DNA from: Candidatus Saccharimonadota bacterium
Lineage (GTDB): Bacteria > Patescibacteriota > Saccharimonadia > Saccharimonadales > Saccharimonadaceae
DNA length: 64,000 nucleotides
Direction of reading: 5' to 3'
NCBI GenBank assembly: GCA_017619315.1
Contig: JAFZSN010000001.1
Location: 1 to 64,000 of the forward strand
In this document: positions 51,641 to 60,202 of the stretch, piece after piece
Layout of the letters: every line of letters begins with the position of its first letter
Position numbering within the stretch: position 1 is the first letter of the stretch
The notes under the pieces: generated by a model
The model's input: the letters and a program-made list of their open reading frames with translations, nothing else
Told to the model about the DNA's origin: nothing
The model's database searches: none
Translations under genes and position numbers: made by a program

Positions 51641-51997
51641 ATGAAAGACTATGAACTCACAGTCTTGTTTCATCCCGACCTCGAGATGAACATAGACCCC
51701 GCCCTCGAGAAGGTCAAGAAGACCATCGAGACAGCTGGCGGCAAAATCAACAAAACCGAAGAGGAAGGCAAGAAGCATCTTGCATATTCTATCGAAGGTC
51801 AAGATTTCGCTGTCTATTATTACTTCGACGTCGCTTTGCCAGCCGAAGCTCCAGCCAAAATTTCATCAGTTTTCAACATTACCGATGAAGTTTTGCGCTA
51901 TCTTCTAGTTCGCGTTGACGAACGCAAAGCAAAATTAGCAGCAAAAAAAGCTAAATCTGAGTCAGAAGAGGAAGATTCAGAAGAAAAAGGAGAATAA
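51641..51997 (+). CDS. rpsF: Ribosomal protein bS6
   Basis: 118 residues starting MKDYELTVLFHPDL, with the bS6 fold sequence KKHLAYSIEGQDFAVYYYF and LRYLLVRVDE. A Lys/Glu/Ser tail of about 20 residues extends it, as in several bacteria. It pairs with bS18 on the 30S platform. First gene of rpsF-ssb-rpsR. Confidence 0.95.
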   Translation: MKDYELTVLFHPDLEMNIDPALEKVKKTIETAGGKINKTEEEGKKHLAYSIEGQDFAVYYYFDVALPAEAPAKISSVFNITDEVLRYLLVRVDERKAKLAAKKAKSESEEEDSEEKGE

Positions 51998-52003
51998 TTT
52001 ATT

Positions 52004-52450
52004 ATGCGCGGTTTTAGTAAAGCAATCATCACAGGTAATCTCACAAGAGACCCAGAACTAAGAACTACCCCAAATGGTTCTACCGTTTGTGGTTTCTCAG
52101 TCGCAGTTAACAGAGTTTATCGCGACGCTAGCGGCGAGCAAAAAGAAGACGTTTCGTTTATTGATTGTTCGGCCTGGGGTAAGTTAGGCGAAATGATTGC
52201 GCAATATGCCAAAAAAGGTTCCGGTGTTCTAGTGTCTGGTCGTCTCGATCAGCGCAGCTGGGAAGACAAGACTGACGGCAAGAAACGCTCACGCGTTGAG
52301 ATCGTCGTAGAAGATTTCAACTTCACTGGCGCAGCCAATAATCGTGAAGGTGGCAGCTCATTCCAGTCATCAGACGCCGACCAAGCGGCGAATGATATTC
52401 CGGATGACATTCCAGAAGGCGAAATCGACCTCAGTGATGTCCCGTTCTAA
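52004..52450 (+). CDS. ssb: Single-stranded DNA-binding protein
   Basis: 148 residues with an OB fold (KAIITGNLTRDPELRTTPNG, FIDCSAWGKLGEMIAQYAKKG) and the acidic C-terminal tip EIDLSDVPF that recruits partner proteins. It lies between rpsF and rpsR, the standard arrangement, six bases after rpsF. Confidence 0.96.
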   Translation: MRGFSKAIITGNLTRDPELRTTPNGSTVCGFSVAVNRVYRDASGEQKEDVSFIDCSAWGKLGEMIAQYAKKGSGVLVSGRLDQRSWEDKTDGKKRSRVEIVVEDFNFTGAANNREGGSSFQSSDADQAANDIPDDIPEGEIDLSDVPF

Positions 52451-52479
52451 TACAACAAAATTAAGGAAGGATAGAATAA

Positions 52480-52674
52480 ATGAAAAAAATTAAGAATGAC
52501 CCAAATCTTTACTTCGATTATCGCGATGTAAAGACTTTGAGCCGCTACATCGATAGCTACGGCCGCATTGAGCCTATCGCCAAGACCGGCCTTTCAAGCA
52601 AGCAACAGCGTCAACTCGCGACTGCCATCAAGCGCGCTCGCCACTTGGCTCTCTTGCCATTCGTATCAAAATAA
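52480..52674 (+). CDS. rpsR: Ribosomal protein bS18
   Basis: 64 residues with [20 protein letters not shown] and the conserved [21 protein letters not shown] component of the 30S platform with bS6. AAGGAAGG precedes the ATG. rplI does not follow; instead efp begins 10 bases on. Confidence 0.95.
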   Translation: MKKIKNDPNLYFDYRDVKTLSRYIDSYGRIEPIAKTGLSSKQQRQLATAIKRARHLALLPFVSK

Positions 52675-52683
52675 GGAGAAAAT

Positions 52684-53244
52684 ATGTACGGACCAACAGA
52701 TCTAAAGAAAAATACCCTTATCACTTTAGACGGTCAGCCGTATAAGGTGGTAGAATACTCTCAAAAAGTTATGGGCCGAGGTGGTTCCATCGTGAACGTG
52801 AAGGTTAAGAACCTAATCACCGGTGCGCTTCTCCCCAAGACTTTCAAAGGCCAGGAGAAAATCGAGCCAGCAGAGGTGACCAACAGAAAGGTTCAATACC
52901 TCTACAAAGACGACGAAAAATTCTATTTCATGGATCCAGAATCCTTTGAGCAATACGAATTGTCGGCTGACATGGTTGGAGATTCTAAAGACTTCATGAG
53001 AGATGGCGACGAAATGGAAATTCAGTTCTATAACGGAAGCCCTATCAACCTAGAACTCCCTAAGAACATCTGGCTCAAAGTTACTTACACCGAAAACGCC
53101 GTCAAAGGCGACACTACAAGCTCAGTCATGAAAGACGCCAAGCTTGAAACCGGTGTGGTAATCAAAGTACCTGCGTTTATTAAAGAAGGCGATATCGTCT
53201 CAGTGGATACTGACACCTATGCCTATCGAGAGCGCAAAAAATAG
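52684..53244 (+). CDS. efp: Elongation factor P
   Basis: 186 residues with three beta-barrel domains. The domain I tip reads MGRGGS where E. coli has PGKGQA, so the modified Lys is Arg here. The C-terminal signature INLELPKNIWLKVTYTE to GVVIKVPAFIKEGDIVSVDT is normal. EF-P relieves ribosome stalling at proline runs. No Lys-modifying gene (epmA) and no earP-like gene lies in this window. AAGGAGA precedes the ATG; the 3' end overlaps the next gene by 26 bases. Confidence 0.96.
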   Translation: MYGPTDLKKNTLITLDGQPYKVVEYSQKVMGRGGSIVNVKVKNLITGALLPKTFKGQEKIEPAEVTNRKVQYLYKDDEKFYFMDPESFEQYELSADMVGDSKDFMRDGDEMEIQFYNGSPINLELPKNIWLKVTYTENAVKGDTTSSVMKDAKLETGVVIKVPAFIKEGDIVSVDTDTYAYRERKK

Positions 53245-53875
53245 GGGTTACTTCAAAATTAAAAGCGCCGCAAGCGCTTTTAATTTTGATTTCAAAGGCA
53301 AAACCGTCTTAGATATCGGTTCCTCCACCGGTGGCTTTACTCAGTACGCTCTGGAACACGGCGCCGCGAAGGTTATCGCGGTCGAGAAGGGAACCAACCA
53401 AATGGTCTCTCCCCTCCGCCATGACCCCCGCGTTGAATTACACGAAAAGACCGACATCTTTGACTTCGGGATAACAGACATACCTTCCTCGGGACGTTCG
53501 GAGCGCCCGTCTTCACGGGGCTCCTCACTTCGTCCTCGCAGCAGCTGCGGATGCCCCTCGGAAGGCATATCTGTTATCCTGGCCGATGTATCATTTATTT
53601 CGTTAACCAAGGTTTTAGCTTACGCGAAAAAGCATTTAGCGAACCGGGGCACTGAATTTCTCGTCATGGTCAAGCCTCAGTTCGAAGCAAACGAAGCCGA
53701 GCTTAATCGTGGCATAGTCAAAAACGAAAAGATCCGTCGTGAAATCCTCAAAAGATTTGAAATTTGGCTAAAACAAAACGATTTTTTCATCGTAGATAAG
53801 CACGACAACGAGCTAAAAGGAAAAAACGGCAACAAGGAGAGATTCTATCTCCTAAAACTTGCCAAAACCAACTAA
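53219..53875 (+). CDS. TlyA/FtsJ-like rRNA methyltransferase with an in-frame palindromic insert
   Basis: 218 residues. The SAM-binding motif VLDIGSSTGGFTQYALEHGA and later VILADVSFISLTKVL and VMVKPQFEANE identify the TlyA-type 2'-O-methyltransferase core; the N-terminal S4 RNA-binding domain of TlyA is missing. Residues about 84-120 (ITDIPSSGRSERPSSRGSSL onward, Ser/Arg/Pro-rich) are encoded by a palindromic element placed just before motif ADVSF and have no counterpart in the family. The frame remains open. Whether the enzyme is active is unknown. Confidence 0.83.
   Translation: MPIESAKNRGYFKIKSAASAFNFDFKGKTVLDIGSSTGGFTQYALEHGAAKVIAVEKGTNQMVSPLRHDPRVELHEKTDIFDFGITDIPSSGRSERPSSRGSSLRPRSSCGCPSEGISVILADVSFISLTKVLAYAKKHLANRGTEFLVMVKPQFEANEAELNRGIVKNEKIRREILKRFEIWLKQNDFFIVDKHDNELKGKNGNKERFYLLKLAKTN
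53469..53579. repeat. Palindromic structured element inside the tlyA-like gene (element E7)
   Basis: Outer arms GGATAACAGACATACCTTCC (53469-53488) and GGAAGGCATATCTGTTATCC (53560-53579) pair at 18 of 20 positions. Inside are the hairpins GGAGC-CCCGT/ACGGG-GCTCC (53500-53524) and CGCAG-CAG-CTGCG (53537-53549). Flanking words CTCGGGACG and CGTCCTCGC correspond to those of the valS element read on the opposite strand. Confidence 0.78.
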
Positions 53876-53929
53876 AATAAACCACTATTTTAGCTTGACA
53901 TTAATCTCAAAACGCTTATAATTAAATAC

Positions 53930-54976
53930 ATGAACTTATTGCATGGCGTGGGCGAATTCTTTTCCCTAGATATAGGGACGAATTCGATGCGAATTGTACA
54001 GCTCTCTGGTAACTCCCAACATGGTTGGACACTCCAGAAGTTCGCATATGTGCCAATTGACCAAAAATTAACACAAGACTCCTCTGAATTAGGCCAAAAA
54101 CGCCTCGGGGAGGCCATTTTGGGCGCTGTCGAACAGGCTGGTATCAAGACCAAAAACATGGCGCTTGGTCTTTCGGCCAATAAGACTTTCACCTCGATCG
54201 TCGAGACAGACACGCTTCCAGAAAAAGAGCTAGACAAAGCATTCAAATACGAAATTGATAAATATGTGCCAATGCCGATGAACGATGCTAAGGCGGATTA
54301 CCTCATTCTTGGCCCCAGCCCGAATGATCCAGCTAAGACCGAAGTATTGGTTAGTTCAGTTGCCAAAGACTTCGCTGAGTCCACTATGGAAATGATCGAA
54401 AAAACCGGTCTCAATATTATCGCCATGGAGCCAGAACCACTAGCAATGGCTAGATCCTTGGCTGTTCCGGGCGCTATCGATGCGAATTTGATCGTCGACC
54501 TTGGCGAAAAGTCAACAGACCTCGTCATCACCTATAAGAATCAGCCTCGTCTCGTACGCTCAATCCCAGGCGGTTTTGACGCATTAGTTAAAGCCGTTGC
54601 GAACGGCCTTAGCGTGCGCGAGGATCAATCTCGTCAGTTTATCCTAAAATTCGGCCTAGACCAGAACCAAGTCGAAGGTAAAGTATTTGAAATCTTGAAC
54701 AACCAGCTCAGTGGTTATGCGGCTGAGCTCACCAAATCCGTCCGTTTCTTCCAGACTAAATACATCAACGGTAAAGTTGGTGGTATTGTCTTATCCGGCT
54801 ACGCCGAGATGGTCCCACTCTTCCCAGAATATATCGAATCAAAGACCGGTGTTCCTACAATGAAAGGCAACCCATGGCAGCTAGTACGCACGACGTCAAG
54901 CCAGCAACAAGCTCTTGCCGGCGTGGCCAGCGAATTTGCTGTTGCAATTGGTTTGTCAGAAAGGAGCAATGACTAA
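53930..54976 (+). CDS. pilM: Type IV pilus assembly protein PilM
   Basis: 348 residues of the actin-like ATPase fold: FFSLDIGTNSMRIVQL (phosphate 1), LIVDLGEKSTDLVIT (phosphate 2) and GGIVLSGYAEMVPLFPEYIE (adenosine). PilM is the cytoplasmic ring that links PilN to the motors. Expression appears leaderless (TATAAT seven bases before the ATG). It heads a seven- to eight-gene pilus operon; its stop overlaps the start of pilN by one base. Confidence 0.93.
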   Translation: MNLLHGVGEFFSLDIGTNSMRIVQLSGNSQHGWTLQKFAYVPIDQKLTQDSSELGQKRLGEAILGAVEQAGIKTKNMALGLSANKTFTSIVETDTLPEKELDKAFKYEIDKYVPMPMNDAKADYLILGPSPNDPAKTEVLVSSVAKDFAESTMEMIEKTGLNIIAMEPEPLAMARSLAVPGAIDANLIVDLGEKSTDLVITYKNQPRLVRSIPGGFDALVKAVANGLSVREDQSRQFILKFGLDQNQVEGKVFEILNNQLSGYAAELTKSVRFFQTKYINGKVGGIVLSGYAEMVPLFPEYIESKTGVPTMKGNPWQLVRTTSSQQQALAGVASEFAVAIGLSERSND

Positions 54977-56187
54977 TGTCGCGTGAAATCAACCTCGTAC
55001 CCGATATTAAAGGGGAGATGATCAAAACCCTCAAGCTCAGGAATTTCATCTTTTTCCTATGCATTGTGGTCTCTGCCGCCAGCGCAGGTGTAGCTGCTAT
55101 AGTCGGGACGATTATGCTCGGGCAACAAGCTGCCGTCGATAGCAACAAAGAATCAATCACTGAATTATCCAAAAAGCTTAATTCATACTCTGACTTAGAC
55201 GATTTCCTTACCATCAAGGATCAGCTAGGGAATATTAACACACTGACTAGCAACAAAAAGGTACTCTCTCGCACTTTCAACATTTTGTCTGCTCTAATTC
55301 CAAACGGGCCAGACACTATCACTATTTCAGAATTAAATGTCAACTTGGAGGGCGATGCTCCTACCTTAACTTTTGACGCTCAGGCGGACGCCAAAAAAGA
55401 TCCATTCATTGATTATGGCGTACTAGAATCATTTAAGAAAAGCATGGAATATATGCGCTTTGACTACGGCGATTATGTAGACAAAAGTGGCAACATTATT
55501 CCAACCTATTGCATGATCGAAAACAACCAAGATGGGTCCTTCCTAAACGACTCGAATAAAGGTCTTTACGCATATTGGTCTATTGATGACGAGGGTTGTA
55601 GCCCAGCCGATATCGCCTCAGGCACTTCTTCGGAGACAGAGGGTACCGTTCAAAACAATTACTCAATCGAAACATACGATGGCAAAAAAGTTGTTCGCAT
55701 TTGGCGTACTCCACAATTCTCAGACTGGTATAAGTCAACTCCAACCGAGAACCAGCCCTACATGAGCCTTGATGGCACAATCTCAAACGTCGAGCATTTC
55801 GATAGTAAATGTAAGAGGTATGTCGGCGTAGTTGCGAATGAGAGCGCTGCCCCTAAGTGGGAGGAAATCAACGATGAATGCAAGCTCGTACCGGGCCAGG
55901 AGGTAGACCAGCGCATTAAGATTACTAGCTCATCAAATGGTAAAGGCTCCGACGATAGTCTGGTACTTCGCTTCTCGGCCACCATTACGCTTAATCCGGC
56001 AGTATACTTGTTCAATAACCATCATATGATCGCATTGGCTCCATCTGGCCACTATAACGTAACCGATTCTTATGTACAAATTCAATCTATGTTTGGCGAG
56101 AGGGCTGCTGATTGTGAAGAAGGAGACACAACGTGTGACAATGCAACCAACGCTGGGGCGGACGCCAATTCGAAGGGAGGTAACTAA
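54976..56187 (+). CDS. pilN: PilN-like pilus alignment protein with a large insertion
   Basis: 403 residues: the conserved N-terminal MSREINLVPDIKGE that docks in PilM, one transmembrane helix (about 18-42), a coiled-coil segment and an extracellular domain. Typical PilN is near 190 residues, so this one carries about 200 more residues in the outer part, including several cysteines. It should sit between PilM and PilO. The TAATG junction with the next gene indicates coupling. Confidence 0.85.
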   Translation: MSREINLVPDIKGEMIKTLKLRNFIFFLCIVVSAASAGVAAIVGTIMLGQQAAVDSNKESITELSKKLNSYSDLDDFLTIKDQLGNINTLTSNKKVLSRTFNILSALIPNGPDTITISELNVNLEGDAPTLTFDAQADAKKDPFIDYGVLESFKKSMEYMRFDYGDYVDKSGNIIPTYCMIENNQDGSFLNDSNKGLYAYWSIDDEGCSPADIASGTSSETEGTVQNNYSIETYDGKKVVRIWRTPQFSDWYKSTPTENQPYMSLDGTISNVEHFDSKCKRYVGVVANESAAPKWEEINDECKLVPGQEVDQRIKITSSSNGKGSDDSLVLRFSATITLNPAVYLFNNHHMIALAPSGHYNVTDSYVQIQSMFGERAADCEEGDTTCDNATNAGADANSKGGN

Positions 56188-57062
56188 TGGCCAAAGAAAT
56201 AGCAATCGGCAAAAGAGCCAAAATATCCGAAGCGCAGCAATACATGATCTTGTCAGTCCTTGGCGCGTCAATTGTTTTAGGTGCTGCAATTTCGCTTACA
56301 GTCAATTTTGTAAACCATATTATATTTAATGCCAAAGTCATTGCGGCAGAGGAAGAATCAATTGCTTCCTACTCTGACGTTATCAAGACTACTGGCGTCT
56401 GTGAGAAGCCAAAGGGAAGCACTTACACACAAGAGGAATTAAAGAAATGTAATCCTGACGCTATCGAGGCCTCACAAATACCCGGCACGCTCCGGGCTAA
56501 TGTCCTGCTTACCCTAGCTGCAAACGAGGCTTTAAATTCGGTGCCAAAAGAAGGGAATTCCGCCTGCCAAAACAGTAGCACTGGTAAACAATATACTTAC
56601 AAAGAACTATCCGAAATGTATAACAACGCTAAAACTGCCCAAGAATTAAATAATGCCAGCCAACTTATTAAGAGCTGCTCTGCTCTTCGTGTTATCCCTG
56701 ATGCACTTCCGGCCTATTATAACGAAGAGGCTTTGCTCGCCAGCCTTAACAAACTATTTAACGAATCAGATTGGACGCCAGAAAGCCTTAGCCCGGGTGG
56801 AAGCTCAGGTGGCAGCAAAGCCGTCAATGGACTAAATCCACTATCAGTTAACCTATCAGTTGAGGCAGATACTGCCGTCACTATGTCCGTACTCAATAAT
56901 ATAGAGCGTTCCATCCGCGAATTTGATATCGGAAGAGCTAGTATTGAATGGAAAGATAATAATACCCTCAGTCTTCAAGCTCAGTCTAATGCTTACTATA
57001 TGAATCCGTCATCCATTACGGAGAGAGACACAACCATAAAAGTGGAGGATAAGAAGAAATGA
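56187..57062 (+). CDS. pilO: PilO-like pilus protein
   Basis: 291 residues with one transmembrane helix (about 20-45) and an extracellular part with coiled-coil and a C-terminal ferredoxin-like tail (SVNLSVEADTAVTMSVLNNI ERSIREF). Sequence similarity to PilO is weak; the assignment comes from topology, its place after pilN, and the end-domain pattern. A Gly/Ser-rich loop (SPGGSSGGSK) divides it. Confidence 0.72.
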   Translation: MAKEIAIGKRAKISEAQQYMILSVLGASIVLGAAISLTVNFVNHIIFNAKVIAAEEESIASYSDVIKTTGVCEKPKGSTYTQEELKKCNPDAIEASQIPGTLRANVLLTLAANEALNSVPKEGNSACQNSSTGKQYTYKELSEMYNNAKTAQELNNASQLIKSCSALRVIPDALPAYYNEEALLASLNKLFNESDWTPESLSPGGSSGGSKAVNGLNPLSVNLSVEADTAVTMSVLNNIERSIREFDIGRASIEWKDNNTLSLQAQSNAYYMNPSSITERDTTIKVEDKKK

Positions 57063-57328
57063 AAAAGGATCTCGCAACTGCTATCGGCACAGCCATCATA
57101 GGTATGCTTATCGCTTTCTTTGTCACGAACCTCATAGTAAAACCTGCTGAACCGGTTACCTTCAAAACTCTCGATACAAAAGTATCTGCTGACATACAAG
57201 AGCCAAGCAAAGAAGTATTTAATTCCAAATCACTTAATCCTACCGTTGAGGTATACGTTGGTGACTGCGCGGAAACTAATGAATTGGGTGAATGTGTCAA
57301 AAACAATGACGCTACGGGGGGTAACTAA
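57059..57328 (+). CDS. Small pilus-operon membrane protein
   Basis: 89 residues: an N-terminal transmembrane helix (IGTAIIGMLIAFFVTNLIV) and a short extracellular tail with two cysteines. It overlaps pilO by 4 bases (ATGA) and precedes pilB by two bases, so it is made with the pilus machine. The position matches PilP, but the sequence is too short to claim homology. Confidence 0.75.
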   Translation: MKKDLATAIGTAIIGMLIAFFVTNLIVKPAEPVTFKTLDTKVSADIQEPSKEVFNSKSLNPTVEVYVGDCAETNELGECVKNNDATGGN

Positions 57329-57330
57329 TA

Positions 57331-59094
57331 ATGGCTTCACTAACCAAAGAGGCTGAAGACAAAATCATCGAACTCCTCGTCGTTGAGGGGCTTGCTGATG
57401 CCAATTTGGTTAACACTATCAAACAACAAGCCGAGATGAACGGTAGCCCGGTGCTCGCCGAGCTGATCGCCAAAAAAATCATTAGCGACGACATGGTTGC
57501 TCACGCCACCGCTTTAATCATCGGCGTGCCTTATGTTGAGTTGAAAAACATTACCATAGACCAAGACGTATTGCTAAAAATTCCTGCCGATGCTTCCACT
57601 AGGGTTCTCGCCGTCCCACTAGGCGAAAAAGATGGCATGCTAAATATAGCTATGGTAGACGCTACTAACGTCCAATCTACTGATTACTTGTCTAACCTCA
57701 TTAATCAACCTATTCGTGTTTGGATGTCGTCCGAGCGTGGTGTCCGCGAAATCCTTGAGCAATACCACGGTGATTTCTCCGGCGTCAAGGAAGCTGTCCG
57801 CGAAACAGATCAAGAGACCGGCTCGTCATCCGACTCAAATGTTAAAACAATCGTACAAGATTCTCCGATTTCGAAAGCTCTCACCACAATCCTAAGCTAT
57901 GCCGCCAAAACCAAGGCCTCGGATATCCATATCGAGCCTCTCGAAAATTCGCTCATCATCCGTTGCCGTATCGATGGCGTGCTCCGTAAGATTATGGATC
58001 TTCCAAAAACCGTCGCTCCCGCACTCGTTTCCCGTATTAAGATTCTAAGTAACCTCAAGATCGACGAACACCGCATTCCTCAGGACGGCCAGTTCACGGT
58101 ATTAGTAGATGACCAAGAAATCGATCTGCGTATCGCAATTTCACCAGTTACCTGGGGTGAGCAAGTTGTTATTCGTCTTCTCGATAAAAAGGGTGTCAGC
58201 ATGGAAATCGAAAAGATGGGCATGAGCGGTCGCGCTCTTCGCTCAGTATTAGAGGGAATCAAGAAGCCAAACGGCATGATCCTAACCTCCGGTCCTACTG
58301 GCTCTGGTAAGTCCACTACTCTTTATGCTCTCATTCAAAAGATTAAATCGGAAGCTATCAATATTGTTACATTGGAAGACCCGGTCGAGTATAAAATGGA
58401 AGGTATCAACCAAATTCAGGTCAATGTTGACGCCGGCCTCACCTTTGCTTCCGGCCTCCGTTCAATTTTGCGTCAGGACCCAGATGTAGTAATGGTAGGT
58501 GAGATTCGTGACTCCGAAACCGCCAGCCTCGCCGTGCAAGCTGCCCTTACCGGTCACTTAGTGTTTAGTACCTTGCACACCAACTCCGCTGCCGGTATTT
58601 TACCTCGTCTCCTCGATATGGGCATCGAGCCGTTCCTTTTAGCATCCACTTTGAACGTAGTCATCGGCCAGCGTCTCGTTCGCCGCATTACCGAGAAACG
58701 TGAAATGTATAAATCCTCAGAAATTGAAACCAAGGGCATCAACGAACTTATCGGTGATCTTCTCCCCGAAGACAAAGAAGCAGTTGCCAAAGTCAGCGAA
58801 GATTTAGGCTACCCAGGTCTCCCAGTCAGAAACGATGACCACTACATGCTCGCACGCGGCATGAGCTCCAAGGAGACCCCCGGCGGCTATTCAGGGCGTG
58901 CCGGTCTTTATGAAACTATTGAAGTAGATGAAGATATTCAAAAGCTAATCATCTCCCACGCTACCGCTAACGAAATCATGCGCCTAGCCAAAGAGAAGGG
59001 AACTATCACAATGCGCCAAGACGGCATGCTCAAGGTCTTGTCAGGAATAACATCAATGGAGGAAGTCAACCGCGTTGCCAGTGATTTGTCGTAA
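57331..59094 (+). CDS. pilB: Pilus extension ATPase PilB
   Basis: 587 residues: N-terminal MshEN-like domain (residues 1-150), then the secretion ATPase with Walker A SGPTGSGKSTTLYAL, Asp box VTLEDPVEYKMEGINQIQV, Walker B QDPDVVMVGEIRDSETASLA and His box HLVFSTLHTNSA. It powers pilus extension. The zinc-binding tetracysteine loop of most PilB proteins is absent: the region before GRAGLYETIEVDE has no Cys. The coding frame is otherwise complete. Confidence 0.95.
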   Translation: MASLTKEAEDKIIELLVVEGLADANLVNTIKQQAEMNGSPVLAELIAKKIISDDMVAHATALIIGVPYVELKNITIDQDVLLKIPADASTRVLAVPLGEKDGMLNIAMVDATNVQSTDYLSNLINQPIRVWMSSERGVREILEQYHGDFSGVKEAVRETDQETGSSSDSNVKTIVQDSPISKALTTILSYAAKTKASDIHIEPLENSLIIRCRIDGVLRKIMDLPKTVAPALVSRIKILSNLKIDEHRIPQDGQFTVLVDDQEIDLRIAISPVTWGEQVVIRLLDKKGVSMEIEKMGMSGRALRSVLEGIKKPNGMILTSGPTGSGKSTTLYALIQKIKSEAINIVTLEDPVEYKMEGINQIQVNVDAGLTFASGLRSILRQDPDVVMVGEIRDSETASLAVQAALTGHLVFSTLHTNSAAGILPRLLDMGIEPFLLASTLNVVIGQRLVRRITEKREMYKSSEIETKGINELIGDLLPEDKEAVAKVSEDLGYPGLPVRNDDHYMLARGMSSKETPGGYSGRAGLYETIEVDEDIQKLIISHATANEIMRLAKEKGTITMRQDGMLKVLSGITSMEEVNRVASDLS

Positions 59095-59115
59095 CGCCAG
59101 CACTTAAGGAGTATT

Positions 59116-60201
59116 ATGGAAAACACCACACAGTCAACACAAGCAGTCAGAATCGAATCTTTGCTAGAAGAGTGCGTTCGCCACAACGCCTCAGATTTGC
59201 ATATTCAGTATGGTCTCCCCCCCATCCTACGTATAGATGGCGCCTTGACGCCTATTGCTGGGACCCCTGTCCTAAACGAGGAAGCGATTCGTGGTTTGAT
59301 TTTCGCTACCCTAGATGAAGAACAGCAAAAAATCCTCATCAAAGACAAAGAGTTCGATTACTCCTTTGCTTTTGGCGACATCGCCAGATTCCGTGTCAAC
59401 GCTTTTCACGAAAAAGGCAAACTCGCTGCGGCTTTCCGCTTGATTCCAAATAAAATCCAGAATATCAACGATCTCGGCATGCCTCCTATCGTCGAATCAT
59501 TCGCTGACTTTCCTCGTGGTCTAGTCCTAGTCACTGGACCAACCGGTTCGGGTAAATCTACGACTCTAGCAGCACTTGTCGATAAAATCAACCGTGAGAA
59601 GTCCACTCATATCATCACTATCGAGGATCCTATCGAGTTTACTCACAAATCTCAGCGCTCTATCATTGCTCAACGTGAAGTTCACTATGATACCTTTAGC
59701 TTTGCCGCTGCACTTCGTAGCGCCCTCCGTGAAGACCCAGACGTAGTTCTAATTGGCGAGATGCGTGACCTTGAAACTATCCAGGCCGCTATTACCATTG
59801 CCGAGACCGGCCACCTTGTTTTCGCTACGCTTCACACCAACTCCGCTGCTCAGTCTATTGACCGCATGGTTGATGTTTTCCCGTCCCATCAGCAGCCCCA
59901 GGTTCGCACCCAGCTAGCCAACATGTTGATGGCTATTTGTGCTCAGCGCCTCGTCCCCGCCATCGGTGGTGGTCGCGTGGTTGCTGCCGAAATCATGGTG
60001 GCGAACTCAGCCATCCGCTCCCTCATTCGCGATGGCAAAACTCACCAGATTGATACTGCCATCCAAACCGGTGCCGATCAAGGCATGCAGACCATGGATC
60101 GTACTCTAGCTAAGCTGGTTCAAACTGGTGTCGTTACTTACGATTCTGCTCGCGAATTTGCTGTAGATATCAACGAACTAAACAGGTTAGTCAAGGGCTA
60201 A
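59116..60201 (+). CDS. pilT: Pilus retraction ATPase PilT
   Basis: 361 residues: GPTGSGKSTTLAALVDKIN, IITIEDPIEFTH, REDPDVVLIGEMRDLETIQA (Walker B), HLVFATLHTNSAAQSIDRMV, and the AIRSLIRDGKTHQ region near the end where PilT has AIRNLIREGK. The last helices match retraction motors. Presence of PilT beside PilB suggests active twitching-type pili, which could pull the cell toward a host. Confidence 0.96.
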   Translation: MENTTQSTQAVRIESLLEECVRHNASDLHIQYGLPPILRIDGALTPIAGTPVLNEEAIRGLIFATLDEEQQKILIKDKEFDYSFAFGDIARFRVNAFHEKGKLAAAFRLIPNKIQNINDLGMPPIVESFADFPRGLVLVTGPTGSGKSTTLAALVDKINREKSTHIITIEDPIEFTHKSQRSIIAQREVHYDTFSFAAALRSALREDPDVVLIGEMRDLETIQAAITIAETGHLVFATLHTNSAAQSIDRMVDVFPSHQQPQVRTQLANMLMAICAQRLVPAIGGGRVVAAEIMVANSAIRSLIRDGKTHQIDTAIQTGADQGMQTMDRTLAKLVQTGVVTYDSAREFAVDINELNRLVKG

Positions 60202-60202
60202 G

